DNA of 64,000 bases from CADEDH01 sp965262175 (GTDB lineage Bacteria; Actinomycetota; Acidimicrobiia; Acidimicrobiales; SZUA-35). This document shows positions 33,179-42,900 of this stretch, one piece after another (positions within the stretch are counted from its first letter, which is position 1; each line of letters begins with the position of its first letter). Position numbers and translations under genes: made by a program. Location: positions 124,001 through 188,000 of the forward strand of contig CBDHES010000029.1 in assembly GCA_965262175.1 (NCBI GenBank), written 5' to 3'. The notes beneath the pieces were generated by a model. It was given only the letters and a program-made list of their open reading frames with translations, was not told the DNA's origin and made no database searches.

Positions 33179-35416
33179 ATGTCGAGTTTGCTGTATCGGA
33201 TGGGGAGGTCGGCCGCCCGCCGACCGTGGATGGTCATCGGAGGGTGGCTGGTGGTGGCGATCGTCGTCGTCGGATCGTCGGCGACGTTCGGGAGCGACCT
33301 CGACGACAGCTTCGGAGCGCCCGGGCTCGACTCGCAGCGGGCCGCTGACCTGCTGGCGACCGCCGGGTCGGCATCGGCCGGCGTCACCGCCGAGGTCGTT
33401 GTCAGCCCGATCGACGACGGCGCAACCTTCGCCACCTCGGACGCCGCCCGCCAGCGGTTGGCCGAGGTGGTGGCCGAGACCTCTCGCCTCCCCGGCGTGG
33501 TCGCGGTCGCAGAGCCGGAGCGATCGGGGGCGATCTCCCCCGACCAGCGGGTGGCGGTGGTGGCCGTCCAGTACGACGTGGTCGATGAGCTGTCGGCCGC
33601 CGATCTCGATCGACTGCAGGACCTGGTCGCCGAGGCGAGCGACGGCGTCGTACAGGTCGAAGCCCGGGGGGAGCTGTTCTTCACCTTCGACAACGGCGAG
33701 ACCCGGGCCCAGGAAGCGGTCGGCCTCCTGGCGGCCATGGTCATCCTGCTCGTGGCGTTCGGCTCGTTGGTCGCCATGGGCCTCCCGATCGGAATGGCGC
33801 TGCTGGGCCTGGCCATCGGGATCAGCTCGATGTCGCTGCTGGCCAACCTGGTCGAGGTGCCGAGCTATGCCCCGATCCTGGCCGCCATGATCGGCCTCGG
33901 GGTCGGGATCGACTACGCCTTGTTCGTCGTCACCCGCCATCGGGAGCAGCTGTCGGCCGGTCTCGACGTCGTCCACTCGGCCGGGCTGGCCGTCGCCACC
34001 GCCGGCCAGGCCGTCGCCTTCGCCGGGGGCACGGTGGTGATCGCCATCCTCGGCCTGGCCGTGGCCGGGGTTCCGTCGCTGACCGCGGCCGGGGTAGCCA
34101 TCTCGCTGGTCGTGGCGATCATGGTGGTCGCCTCGCTGACGCTGCTTCCCGCCTTCCTCGGGTTGGCCGGCCACCGGGTCATCCGGCTCCGGGCCGGCCG
34201 CCGGTCGATGACGACGCCGGTGGCGACCGACGGCGCCAACCGACGCCGCTGGGAGCGGTGGGGAGCCCACGTCGCCCGCCACGCAACGCTGTACACGGTG
34301 GGCGTCACCGTCCTGCTGCTGGCGCTGACCGCGCCGGTCCTGGCACTCCGGCTCGGGTTCCCCGACGACGGCACGGCGCCTCCCTCGACCACGCAGCGGC
34401 GGGCCTACGATCTCGTCGCCGAGGGGTTCGGTCCCGGGTTCAACGGTCCGATCATCGTCGCGGTCGACACCGCCGGCGACCGCGCCGTCATCGACGACCT
34501 GACCGAGGCGATCGCCGCCGACGGCGGGATCGCCGGGACGACGGCCACCCCGCTCGACGAGGAGACAGGGGTGGGGGTCATCGTCGCCTACCCGACGACG
34601 GCGCCCCAGGACGCGGCCACGGTCGACACGATCGAGCGGATCAGGACCTCGGTCATCCCGCCGGTCGTCGGCGAGGGTCCGGCGGCGGCCCACGTCGGCG
34701 GGCCGACGGCGACCTTCACCGACGTCGGCAACCAGATCGCCGAGCGCCTCCCCTACTTCATCGCCGCGGTCGTCGTCCTGTCGTTCCTGCTGTTGATCCT
34801 GGTGTTCCGGTCGATCCTCGTCCCCCTCAAGGCCGCCGTGCTCAACCTGTTGAGCATCGGTGCGTCGTTCGGGGTGCTCGTCGCCGTCTTCCAGTGGGGG
34901 TGGGCCAAGGAGCTGATCGGGTTGGAGGCACCGGTGCCCATCGTGTCCTTCATCCCGCTGTTCATGTTCGGGATCCTGTTCGGCCTCTCGATGGACTACG
35001 AGGTGTTCCTGCTGTCCCGGGTCCGGGAGGAGTACGTCCGGACCGGTGACAACGACGCCTCGGTCATCCACGGGATCGCCGGCACGGCACGGGTGATCAC
35101 GTCGGCGGCGCTGATCATGATCTCGGTGTTCGCCGGGTTCGTGTTGTCGGAGGAACCGTCGACGAAGATGTTCGGCCTCGGTCTGGCGGTCGCCATCGCC
35201 ATCGACGCCTCCATCGTCCGGATGGTGCTGGTCCCGGCGACGATGAAGCTCCTGGGCGACGCCAACTGGTGGTTCCCGTCGTGGCTCGACCGGCTGCTGC
35301 CCGCCGTCGACCTCGAGCGGGCGCCGGTCTCGCCGGTCGGTTCGGGCGACCAGCCTGGACGGGACGGCCGAGATACCGAGGACCGGGAACCGGCGCTGGC
35401 CGACACCGGCGCCTGA
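33179..35416 (+). CDS. MMPL-family RND transporter
   Basis: 745-residue membrane transporter. It has the N-terminal YRMGRSAARRPWMVIGGWL start of actinobacterial MmpL proteins, helix 1, an extracytoplasmic domain (~45-165), a six-helix bundle with GLGVGIDYALFVVTRHRE (the GxxxDY proton-relay motif), a second extracytoplasmic domain and a second bundle with FGILFGLSMDYEVFLLSRVREE (the second G-x-x-x-D-Y). Relatives export lipids or lipophilic molecules using the proton gradient. ATG 33179 has GAGGGAG 8 nt upstream. The two-component genes diverging from it are its likely regulators. Confidence 0.92.
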   Translation: MSSLLYRMGRSAARRPWMVIGGWLVVAIVVVGSSATFGSDLDDSFGAPGLDSQRAADLLATAGSASAGVTAEVVVSPIDDGATFATSDAARQRLAEVVAETSRLPGVVAVAEPERSGAISPDQRVAVVAVQYDVVDELSAADLDRLQDLVAEASDGVVQVEARGELFFTFDNGETRAQEAVGLLAAMVILLVAFGSLVAMGLPIGMALLGLAIGISSMSLLANLVEVPSYAPILAAMIGLGVGIDYALFVVTRHREQLSAGLDVVHSAGLAVATAGQAVAFAGGTVVIAILGLAVAGVPSLTAAGVAISLVVAIMVVASLTLLPAFLGLAGHRVIRLRAGRRSMTTPVATDGANRRRWERWGAHVARHATLYTVGVTVLLLALTAPVLALRLGFPDDGTAPPSTTQRRAYDLVAEGFGPGFNGPIIVAVDTAGDRAVIDDLTEAIAADGGIAGTTATPLDEETGVGVIVAYPTTAPQDAATVDTIERIRTSVIPPVVGEGPAAAHVGGPTATFTDVGNQIAERLPYFIAAVVVLSFLLLILVFRSILVPLKAAVLNLLSIGASFGVLVAVFQWGWAKELIGLEAPVPIVSFIPLFMFGILFGLSMDYEVFLLSRVREEYVRTGDNDASVIHGIAGTARVITSAALIMISVFAGFVLSEEPSTKMFGLGLAVAIAIDASIVRMVLVPATMKLLGDANWWFPSWLDRLLPAVDLERAPVSPVGSGDQPGRDGRDTEDREPALADTGA

Positions 35417-35431
35417 TCCGGACCGGCGGTC

Positions 35432-35466
35432 GGTGTCCGCGGCCCGCTCGACGGGCTGCGGACACC
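35432..35466. terminator. Bidirectional hairpin terminator candidate
   Basis: GGTGTCCGC (35432-35440) pairs with GCGGACACC (35458-35466), and GCCCG with CGGGC inside, around a CTCGA loop. The strong stem sits between the convergent MMPL and thiolase genes. No T-run follows, as is common in GC-rich actinobacteria. Confidence 0.65.
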
Positions 35467-35482
35467 GCCGCGTCGTAACGAC

Positions 35483-36685
35483 TCAGCCGAGCTCGGAGCC
35501 GACGATGGAGACGAACGACACGCAGTCGCCGGGGCGACCGCCGAGGTTGTGGGTCATGCCCAGGGTCTTGCCGCCTTCGGTGACCGAGCGGATCTGCCGC
35601 TCGTCGGGGGCTTCCTGGCGGAGCTGGAGCCAGCACTCGAACAGCATCCGCAGCCCCGACGCCCCGATCGGGTGCCCGAAGGACTTCAGACCACCGTCGG
35701 GATTGACCGGCAACTCACCATCGAGGTCATAGGTCCCGGCCAGGACCTCCTTCCACCCCAGGCCCCGCTCGGCGAAGCCCAGATCCTCCATCAACACCAA
35801 CTCCGTCGGCGTGAAGCAATCATGGACCTCGGCCATCGCGATCTCGGCCCGAGGATCGGTCACCCCGGCCTGGGCGTAGGCATCGGCGGCGCACGCCGAC
35901 ACCTCGTGGAACGTCGTGTAGTCGTAGTCCGGATCGATCGGCCCCGCACCCGGGCCCGAGGTGAACGACAGGGCCTTCACGTAGAGGGGCTTGTCGGTGT
36001 AACGGTGGGCATCCTCGGCCCGGACGATGATCGCCGCCGCCGAACCATCCGACACCCCCGAGCAATCGAAGATCCCCAACTGACCGGCGACGAGGGGGGC
36101 GTTGCAGATCGTGTCCTTGCCCACCTCCTTGCGGAACTGGGCCCGAGGATTCCGAGCCCCGTTGAAGTGGTTCTTCCACGCGATCCGGGTCATCACGTCC
36201 TTGAGCTCACCGGCGTCGACCCCGTACTTCTCGGCATAGGCCGGAGCCAGCAACGAGAACGAGGCCGGGGCCGTGATCTGGGCCTTGGTGCCGTCGTCGG
36301 GGATCTGCACCCCGGTCAGGCCCGACATCCCGTTGTCCTTGAGCTTCTCCACGCCGATCGCCATCACGGTGTCGTAGGCGCCGGAGGCCACGGCGTAGCA
36401 GGCGTTGCGGAACGCCTCGGACCCGGTGGCGCACATGTTCTCCACCCGGGTCACCGGCTTGTAGTCGATCTTCAACGCCCGACTCAACGTCAACCCCGAA
36501 ACCCCGGAGCCGGACGTCCCGAACCAGTAGGCGTCGATGTCGTCCTGGGCCACACCAGCCGACCCGTAGGCCTCGGTTGCGGCGTCGATCAACATGTCGT
36601 CGACCGAGCGGCCCCAGTGCTCGCCGAACGGGGTGCACCCCATCCCGACGATCGCGACCTGATCCTTGATGCCTCGTGATGCCAT
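35483..36685 (-). CDS. Thiolase-family protein (acetyl-CoA acetyltransferase/lipid-transfer type)
   Basis: 400-residue thiolase-fold protein of the SCP-x/lipid-transfer type. Nucleophile Cys85 is in RVENMCATGSEAF, the active-site His is in SFGHPIGASGLRM, and the C-terminal GGRPGDCVSFVS holds the second Cys region. The substitution pattern (MC-ATGS; GHPIGA) matches actinobacterial steroid/acyl-CoA thiolases more than biosynthetic AtoB. Substrate uncertain. ATG 36685 has AAGGAG 8 nt upstream. A DUF35/OB-fold partner often found beside such genes is absent here. Confidence 0.87.
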   Translation of the reverse strand: MASRGIKDQVAIVGMGCTPFGEHWGRSVDDMLIDAATEAYGSAGVAQDDIDAYWFGTSGSGVSGLTLSRALKIDYKPVTRVENMCATGSEAFRNACYAVASGAYDTVMAIGVEKLKDNGMSGLTGVQIPDDGTKAQITAPASFSLLAPAYAEKYGVDAGELKDVMTRIAWKNHFNGARNPRAQFRKEVGKDTICNAPLVAGQLGIFDCSGVSDGSAAAIIVRAEDAHRYTDKPLYVKALSFTSGPGAGPIDPDYDYTTFHEVSACAADAYAQAGVTDPRAEIAMAEVHDCFTPTELVLMEDLGFAERGLGWKEVLAGTYDLDGELPVNPDGGLKSFGHPIGASGLRMLFECWLQLRQEAPDERQIRSVTEGGKTLGMTHNLGGRPGDCVSFVSIVGSELG

Positions 36686-36712
36686 GACCTCGCTCCTTTC
36701 GAGCACGCGTCG

Positions 36713-36731
36713 GCACGCCGTGGCGGCGTGC
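36713..36731 (-). promoter_or_regulatory. 8-bp hairpin in thiolase leader
   Basis: GCACGCCG (36713-36720) and CGGCGTGC (36724-36731) form a perfect stem with a TGG loop, 28 nt upstream of the thiolase start codon. It may be a leader hairpin or a dyad operator in the divergent thiolase/NRPS-cluster gap (36686-36930). Confidence 0.35.
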
Positions 36732-36930
36732 GGTGTCGAGACGGCTCCTGGGCACGCTTCCCCAGGACACCATTGTGGTGCGGCGACGGTACCGGCGTCG
36801 AGAACCCCGTTGGGTCGATCGACACTCACCGACCGGCGTCCGGGATCGGTACCCTCCAGGGTTGGGTATCGAGGCCGCCGGTTCGCGGGCGCCGGTCCGG
36901 GCCTCCCCGTCGACCGGTCCGCAGGGCGCC

Positions 36931-38076
36931 ATGGATTTCGGCTGGACCGAGGAGCAGCAGCGGCGGCGGGCCGAGGCGGTGAGCTTCGCCGAGGAACACC
37001 TCAACCGCGAGCTGATCGAACGCAACCGGGACGGCCGCTGGTCATGGGAGGCGTGGCGGGCCTGTGCCGACTTTGGACTGTTCGGTTTGGTCGTGCCCGA
37101 GGCCCATGGCGGGTTGGGGCTCGACCACCTCACGGCCATCGCCGTGCTGGAGGGCATCGGGTACGGCTGCCGGGAGAACGCCCTTCCGTTCGCCGTGAAC
37201 TCCCAGCTGTGGAGCACCCAGCCGGCCATCCAGACGTTCGGGACCGACGACCAGAAGGACCGGTATCTCCGCCCCCTCGTCGAGGGCCGCCGCGTCGGAG
37301 CGTTCGGCATCACCGAGCCCGACACGGGCTCGGACAGCTACGGCCTCCAGGCCAAGGCGGTCAAGGTCGACGGCGGCTACGTGCTGTCGGGCACGAAGGC
37401 CTACATCACCTTCGCCCCCATCGCCGACTTCGCCGTCGTCTTCGCCACGACCGACCCGGAGAAGGGAAAGTGGGGCATCACCGCCTTCCTCGTCGACGCC
37501 GACAGCGACGGGTTCCGCACCGAACCGGTCGAGGAGAAGATGGGGCTCCGGACCACCCCGTTCGGAAAGCTCACCCTCGACGACTGCTTCGTCGCCTCCA
37601 CCAACCGCCTCGGAGCGGAAGGTGGGGGTGTGGGGATCTTCACCCGGGCCATGGAGTCCGAGCGCAGCTACATCTTCGCCAGCCAGATCGGCCGGATGGA
37701 ACGGCAGATCGAGGAGTGCGTGGCCTACGCCTCGGAGCGCCGAGCCTTCGGGGTCCCGATCGGCAAGCACCAGGCGGTCTCCAACCGGATCGCCGACATG
37801 ATGGTCCGCCTCGAAACGGGGCGGAACCTCCTCTACAAGGTGGCCTGGCTCGAAGACCAGGGCCTCCCGCTGCTGCGGGAGGCGGCGATGGCCAAGCTCT
37901 ACCTGTCGGAGTGCTTCGTCGAGTCGAGCCTCGACGCGATCCGGATCAACGGGGCCCGGGGGTACGCCACCGAGTTCGAGGTCGAGCGCGACCTGCGCGA
38001 CAGCGTCGGCGGGCTGCTCTACTCCGGCACCAACGAGATCCAGCGCAACATCATCACCCAGATCTCCGGCCTGTGA
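36931..38076 (+). CDS. Acyl-CoA dehydrogenase-fold, PltE/RedW-like aminoacyl-carrier-protein dehydrogenase
   Basis: 381-residue FAD enzyme, first gene of the NRPS cluster. General ACAD features are GAFGITEPDTGSDS, DDCFVASTNRLG and ERRAFGVPIGKHQAV. Several stretches look like prolyl-PCP dehydrogenases (PltE, RedW, CloN3): MDFGWTEEQ start, APIADFAVVFATT, GRMERQIEECVAYA, and LYSGTNEIQ at the end. The MCAD-type base near the C-terminus is Ser (YSGT), while Glu244 in ESERSY lies at the position used by isovaleryl-CoA and prolyl-ACP dehydrogenases. It should oxidise an aminoacyl group bound to the carrier protein encoded two genes on. Stop and next start overlap (GTGA). ATG 36931 begins homology. 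Confidence 0.8.
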   Translation: MDFGWTEEQQRRRAEAVSFAEEHLNRELIERNRDGRWSWEAWRACADFGLFGLVVPEAHGGLGLDHLTAIAVLEGIGYGCRENALPFAVNSQLWSTQPAIQTFGTDDQKDRYLRPLVEGRRVGAFGITEPDTGSDSYGLQAKAVKVDGGYVLSGTKAYITFAPIADFAVVFATTDPEKGKWGITAFLVDADSDGFRTEPVEEKMGLRTTPFGKLTLDDCFVASTNRLGAEGGGVGIFTRAMESERSYIFASQIGRMERQIEECVAYASERRAFGVPIGKHQAVSNRIADMMVRLETGRNLLYKVAWLEDQGLPLLREAAMAKLYLSECFVESSLDAIRINGARGYATEFEVERDLRDSVGGLLYSGTNEIQRNIITQISGL

Positions 38077-39668
38077 ACGCCCCGTTCCTTCCCGATGCGC
38101 TGGCCCTAAGCGCCGAGCGGCGGCCCGATCACGCCGCGTTCCGCTTCGACAGTATCGACCTCACCTACGGTGATCTGGTCGAGCGGTCCAACCGGTTGGC
38201 CAATGCCCTGCGGGCCGACGGTGTGGGCTCCGGCGACCTCGTCGGGATCCTGATGGGGAAGGCGATCGAGAACCCGATCGCCGTCTACGGGATCCAGGCC
38301 GCCGGTGCGGCCTACGTGCCCATCGACCCATCCGCCCCCGCCGCCCGCCAGGCCGCCATCGTCGCCGAGTGCGGGCTGACCCACGTGGTCACCGATGCCG
38401 ATCGGGCCCCCAGGGCCGCCGCCCTGGCGTCGGCCGGGGTCGCCCATCTCTACGGCGTCGACCGGGTCGACGAGCCAGCGAACCTTCACACGGTCGGATG
38501 GGACGAGGTCGCCACCCGACCGGCGAGCCGTCCCCGCCTCGATCGGCGGGACGACGATCGGGCGTACGTGATCTTCACCTCGGGGTCGACCGGGACCCCC
38601 AAGGGCATCGTCCACACCCACCGGAGCGGGGCGGCCTACGCCCGGATGGCGGCCGACCTCTACGAGCTCGACGGGTCGGACCGCCTCAGCAACTTCCCGC
38701 CCCTGCATTTCGATCAGTCGACGTTCGACTTCTTCTCCGGGCCCCTGGTCGGCGCCACCACCGTCCTGATCGGGCCGGAGCACCAGCTGGTGCCGGCCAG
38801 CCTGTCGCAGCTGATCGAGCGGGAGCGGCTGACCGTCTGGTACTCGGTTCCCCTCGCCCTGATCCAGCTCCTCCTCTACGGCGTGCTCGACGAGCGGGAT
38901 TGCACCTCGTTGCGATGGGTGATCTACGGCGGCGAGCCGTTCCCCCTCAAACACCTGACGGCCCTCATGGACACCTGGCCCCACGCCCGGTTCAGCAACT
39001 GCTACGGACCGGCCGAGACCAACCAGTGCACGTTCCACCACCTCAAGCCGCTCACTCCGTCGGAGGTCGAGGCCGGGACGGGGGTACCGATCGGCGTCGC
39101 CTGCCCCGGGATGGAGACCCTGGTCGTCGATCCCGACGACCGCCCGGTGGCGGGAGCCGGGACCGGTGAGCTGGCGGTCCACTCCCCCACGATGATGACC
39201 GGCTACCTGGGCCGCCCCGACCTCGACGCCCGCGTGTTCCTCGACCACGGCGTCCACGCCGGCGAGACCCGTCGCTACTACCGGACCGGTGACCTCGTCC
39301 GGCGCAGCGATGATGGGGTGCTGCACTTCATCGGCCGGCGGGACCGGCAGATCAAGATCCGGGGCCACCGGGTCGAGCTCGATGAGGTCGAGGCGGTCCT
39401 GGCCGACCACGAGGCGGTGGAGGAGGCGGCGGTCACGGCCACCATCGCCGGCGACGATGGGCCGATCATCGCCGCCCACGTCTCGGTGCGGCCCGGTGCC
39501 CAGCTCGAGGAACGGGCGCTGCGGCGCCATGCCGCAGCCCAGCTCCCCCGCTACGCCCTCCCGGCATCGGTCACCGTGGTCGCCGACTTCCCCCGGACCA
39601 CGAGCGGCAAGATCGACTACCGAGCGCTGGCAACGCCCGCATCGTCGGCCGGCGGGCAGGGAGCCTGA
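38073..39668 (+). CDS. Stand-alone amino acid adenylation enzyme (PltF-like)
   Basis: 531-residue ANL adenylase. Motifs: YVIFTSGSTGTPKGIVHTH (A3), HFDQSTFDFF (A4), NCYGPAETNQCTF (A5), YYRTGDLV (A7), GRRDRQIKIRGHRVELDEVE (A8) and TTSGKIDYRAL (A10, catalytic Lys). The A4-A5 stretch LRWVIYGGEPFPLKHL...RFSNCYGPAE is like PltF/RedM prolyl-AMP ligases, but the pocket read by eye (D-Q-F-Y-I-G-C-Q-C-K) is not the standard Pro code, so the amino acid is left open. It loads the separate carrier protein encoded 2 nt downstream. GTG 38073 overlaps the dehydrogenase stop. No T or TE domain is fused. Confidence 0.85.
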   Translation: MNAPFLPDALALSAERRPDHAAFRFDSIDLTYGDLVERSNRLANALRADGVGSGDLVGILMGKAIENPIAVYGIQAAGAAYVPIDPSAPAARQAAIVAECGLTHVVTDADRAPRAAALASAGVAHLYGVDRVDEPANLHTVGWDEVATRPASRPRLDRRDDDRAYVIFTSGSTGTPKGIVHTHRSGAAYARMAADLYELDGSDRLSNFPPLHFDQSTFDFFSGPLVGATTVLIGPEHQLVPASLSQLIERERLTVWYSVPLALIQLLLYGVLDERDCTSLRWVIYGGEPFPLKHLTALMDTWPHARFSNCYGPAETNQCTFHHLKPLTPSEVEAGTGVPIGVACPGMETLVVDPDDRPVAGAGTGELAVHSPTMMTGYLGRPDLDARVFLDHGVHAGETRRYYRTGDLVRRSDDGVLHFIGRRDRQIKIRGHRVELDEVEAVLADHEAVEEAAVTATIAGDDGPIIAAHVSVRPGAQLEERALRRHAAAQLPRYALPASVTVVADFPRTTSGKIDYRALATPASSAGGQGA

Positions 39669-39670
39669 CC

Positions 39671-39940
39671 ATGACCAGAGCCGATGCCCTCCTGCGGTTC
39701 GTCGTCGATGAGCTCGTGCTCGACGACGAGGAAGACCTCACCGTCGACGATGAGCTGTTGCTGAGCGAGCGAATCGACTCGTTGGGCCTGATCCGCCTCA
39801 TCACCTGGATCGGCGAGGAGCTCGATCTCCAGGTCCCGTACGAGGACATCCTGATCGAGAACTTCAGCACGGTGCGAACGATCGACGGCTACCTGGCCTC
39901 CCTCGCCGCCTCGGCCGGCGACGGGGGCAACCCGGCGTGA
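39671..39940 (+). CDS. Stand-alone peptidyl/acyl carrier protein
   Basis: 89-residue acidic four-helix carrier protein. The phosphopantetheine site is Ser in ERIDSLGLIRLI (DSL motif). Asp/Glu-rich helix 1-2 region and EENFSTVRTIDGYL at the end fit discrete PCP/ACPs from PltL/RedO-type triads. It would carry the amino acid activated by the upstream adenylase, be oxidised by the dehydrogenase and deliver the starter to the first condensation domain of the NRPS. Its stop overlaps the NRPS GTG start (GTGA). Confidence 0.88.
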   Translation: MTRADALLRFVVDELVLDDEEDLTVDDELLLSERIDSLGLIRLITWIGEELDLQVPYEDILIENFSTVRTIDGYLASLAASAGDGGNPA

Positions 39941-42900
39941 CGAGCACCGAGCGGCCCCTCAGCCACCGCCAGCGTCTCATCTGGGCCGGCCAGCGGCTCG
40001 ACCCCGACGTCCCGCTGTACAACATGGCCCACGCCGCGACGATCGGCGCCGCCATCGACCCCGAGGCGTTCCAGCGAGCCCTGACCGCCCTCGTCGCCGA
40101 GAGCGACGCACTCCGGACGGTGATCGTCGAGGAGGAGGGTGAGCCGGCGCAACGGACCCTCGACACGCTCGACCCCGGACCGATCCCGGTGATCGATCTC
40201 GCCGACGACCCGGACCCCGACCACGCCGCCGATCGCTGGATCGCCGAGCGGGCGCGGCGTCGGCTCGACCTCTCGGCCCGCCTCTGGGACACCGCGCTGC
40301 TCCGACTCGAACCGGATCGGTGGATCTGGTTCCTGAACCAACACCATCTGATCACCGACGCCTGGTCGGTGTCGCTGCTGCTCGGCCGCCAGGGCGAGCT
40401 CTACGCCGCGGCGCTCGACCCGACCGCCGAGCCCGGTGGCCGCCCGCTGGCGCCCTTCGCCGAGTTCCTCGATGCCGAGGCGGCCGCCGTCGGGTCGAAG
40501 GGTCACCGGCGAGCGGTCGCCCACTGGGAGCGCTGGAGCGCCGAGCACGGCGCCCGGGCCACCGACCCGATGGCGTTCTACGGACACCGGCCGACCACCG
40601 TCGGGCCCGAGACCGTCCGGGTCACCGCAGCGATCGACGGGGAACGGGGCCGGCGGGTGGCGGCCTTCCTCGCCCGTCCCGAGATCTCGGCCCTCTCGCC
40701 CGAGCTCACCGCCCTCCGATTCTTCCAGACGGTGCTGGTCACCTACCTCCACCGGACCACCGGCGCCGAGGCGCTGACGATTGGGCTCCCGTTCCACAAC
40801 CGCGCCTCCCGCGACGCCAAGCGGACCGCGGGGCTGTGCATGAACATCGTGCCGGTGGCGGCGACGATCGACGGCGATGAGACGCTGGTCGATCTCTCGG
40901 CCCGCCTCGGGGCCCAGACGTTCGAGGCCATGCAACACGGCCGCTTCGGGCCCGGGGGTGCGCTGCCGGCGGGTCCCGGGTCACGGTTCGAGGTCGTCCT
41001 CAACTACCTCCACGTTCCGGACGAGACCTTCGGGGGCCTCCCGATCGAGGATCGATGGGTCCACCCCGGTGCCGGAGACCGGGACCATGGTCTCCGGCTC
41101 CAGATCCGCCGTCTCGTCGACGACCGGTTCCGGCTCTACTTCGACGTGAAGACCGACCTGTTCGACACCGAGGCCCGCCGGGCGCTCGTCGACCAGTTCC
41201 TCGGCGTCATCGACGGTTGGTTGTCGGACCCCGAGGCCACCGTGGGCGCGTTGCCCATGGTGACGTCGACCGACGCCGACCGGCTGATCACCGGCTTCAA
41301 CCGATCGACCGGGCCGAGCCTCCCGTCGTCGACGGTCGTCGACGAGTTCGAGTCGATCGCCGCCGACCACCCCGACGCGGTGGCCATCGCCGGTGCGGAG
41401 ACACTCACCTACGGCGAGCTGAACGGACGGGCCAACCGCCTGGCCCACGACCTCGGATCGCAGGGCGTCGGCCCCGGCGACACGATCGGCATCGCCCTCG
41501 ACCGGGGGGCCGACGCCCTGGCCGCCATCCTGGGGGTCCTCAAGAGCGGTGCGGCGTACGTCCCGATGGAGTCGTCAGTGCCACCGCTGCGCCTGGCCCA
41601 GATCGTGGCCGATGCCGCGGTCGGCATCGTCTGCACCGACGACCAGGGCTCGGCGGTGGTGGCGGCCGCCGGCGCCAAGCCGCTCATCGCCGGTGACGTG
41701 GTGCGGGGGGACGGCCCGACCGACGATCCGACCATCGAACGCTCGCTCGACGATCGGGCCTACGTGATCTTCACCTCCGGGTCGACCGGCCGCCCCAAGG
41801 GGGTTCCCGTCGACCACCGGGGCCTGGCGAACTACGTCGCCTGGGCCGGCGCCACCTACACCGGGGACCGACCCCGGACCTTCGCCCTGTTCACCTCGCT
41901 GGCCTTCGACCTCACCGTCACCTCCATCTTCGTGCCCCTCACGTCGGGCGGCTCGATCGTCACCTACCCGGAGACCGACGACGCCACCCCGCCCATCGTC
42001 GAGGTGTGGCGGGACGACCGGGTCGACGTGGCCAAGGCCACCCCGTCCCACCTGGCCATCGTTCGGGAGCTGGGGCTCGTCGCCGGCCGGCTGGAGGTGC
42101 TGATCGTCGGCGGCGAGGACTTCACCACCGACCTGGCCGCCGACCTGCAGGCGGCCCACGACGATCTGGCCATCTTCAACGAGTACGGCCCGACCGAAAC
42201 CGTCGTCGGCTGCATGGTCCACCGGTTCGACCCGGATCGGGACCGATGGCCGTCGGTCCCGATCGGCCGACCGGCGGCCAACGCCGAGATCCTGCTCCTC
42301 GACGACCGGGGAGCACCGGTCCCGCCCGGGGTCGTCGGAACGATCCACATCGGCGGGCCCGGGGTGTCGTCCGGCTACCTGGGACGACCGGAGCTGACCG
42401 CCGACCGGTTCGTCGAGCGGCCGGCTCCCGTCGTCCCGACCGCGGCGACGATCGATGGCGGGCGGCTGTTCCGGACCGGCGACCTCGGCCGGTGGCAGCT
42501 CGGGGTCGAACCGCCCCACCTCGAGTTCCTGGGGCGGGCCGATGAGCAGGTGAAGGTCCGGGGCCATCGCATCGAGCTGGGAGAGATCGAAGCGGTGTTG
42601 TCCGCTGCGGTCGACCTCGATCGGGCGGCGGTCGTCGCCACCACCCGGACGGTCGGCCCTCGACCGGCCGATCCCGGTCGGGTGATCCACTGCGGGCGAT
42701 GCGGGCTCCCGTCCACCTACCCCGGTGCCGACATCGAGGCCGGGGTTTGCTCGCTGTGCCGGGGCTACGACACCTACCGCGACCACGTCGACGCCTACTT
42801 CTCCGATCGGGTCGAGCTGCGAGCCATCGCCGACCGGATCATCGCCGACCGGGTCGAGGCCGGACGGGCCCACGACTGCGTGGTCCTGCTGTCGGGCGGC

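Noticed and set aside
33000..35071. Extension of the histidine kinase frame to 1074 residues
   Set aside because: The extra ~690 codons are antisense to the MMPL gene, very Arg/Asp/Gly/Gln-rich and lack any domain.
38073..39668. Calling the stand-alone adenylase an L-prolyl-AMP ligase
   Set aside because: Overall likeness to PltF is good, but the pocket residues read by eye do not match the Pro code.
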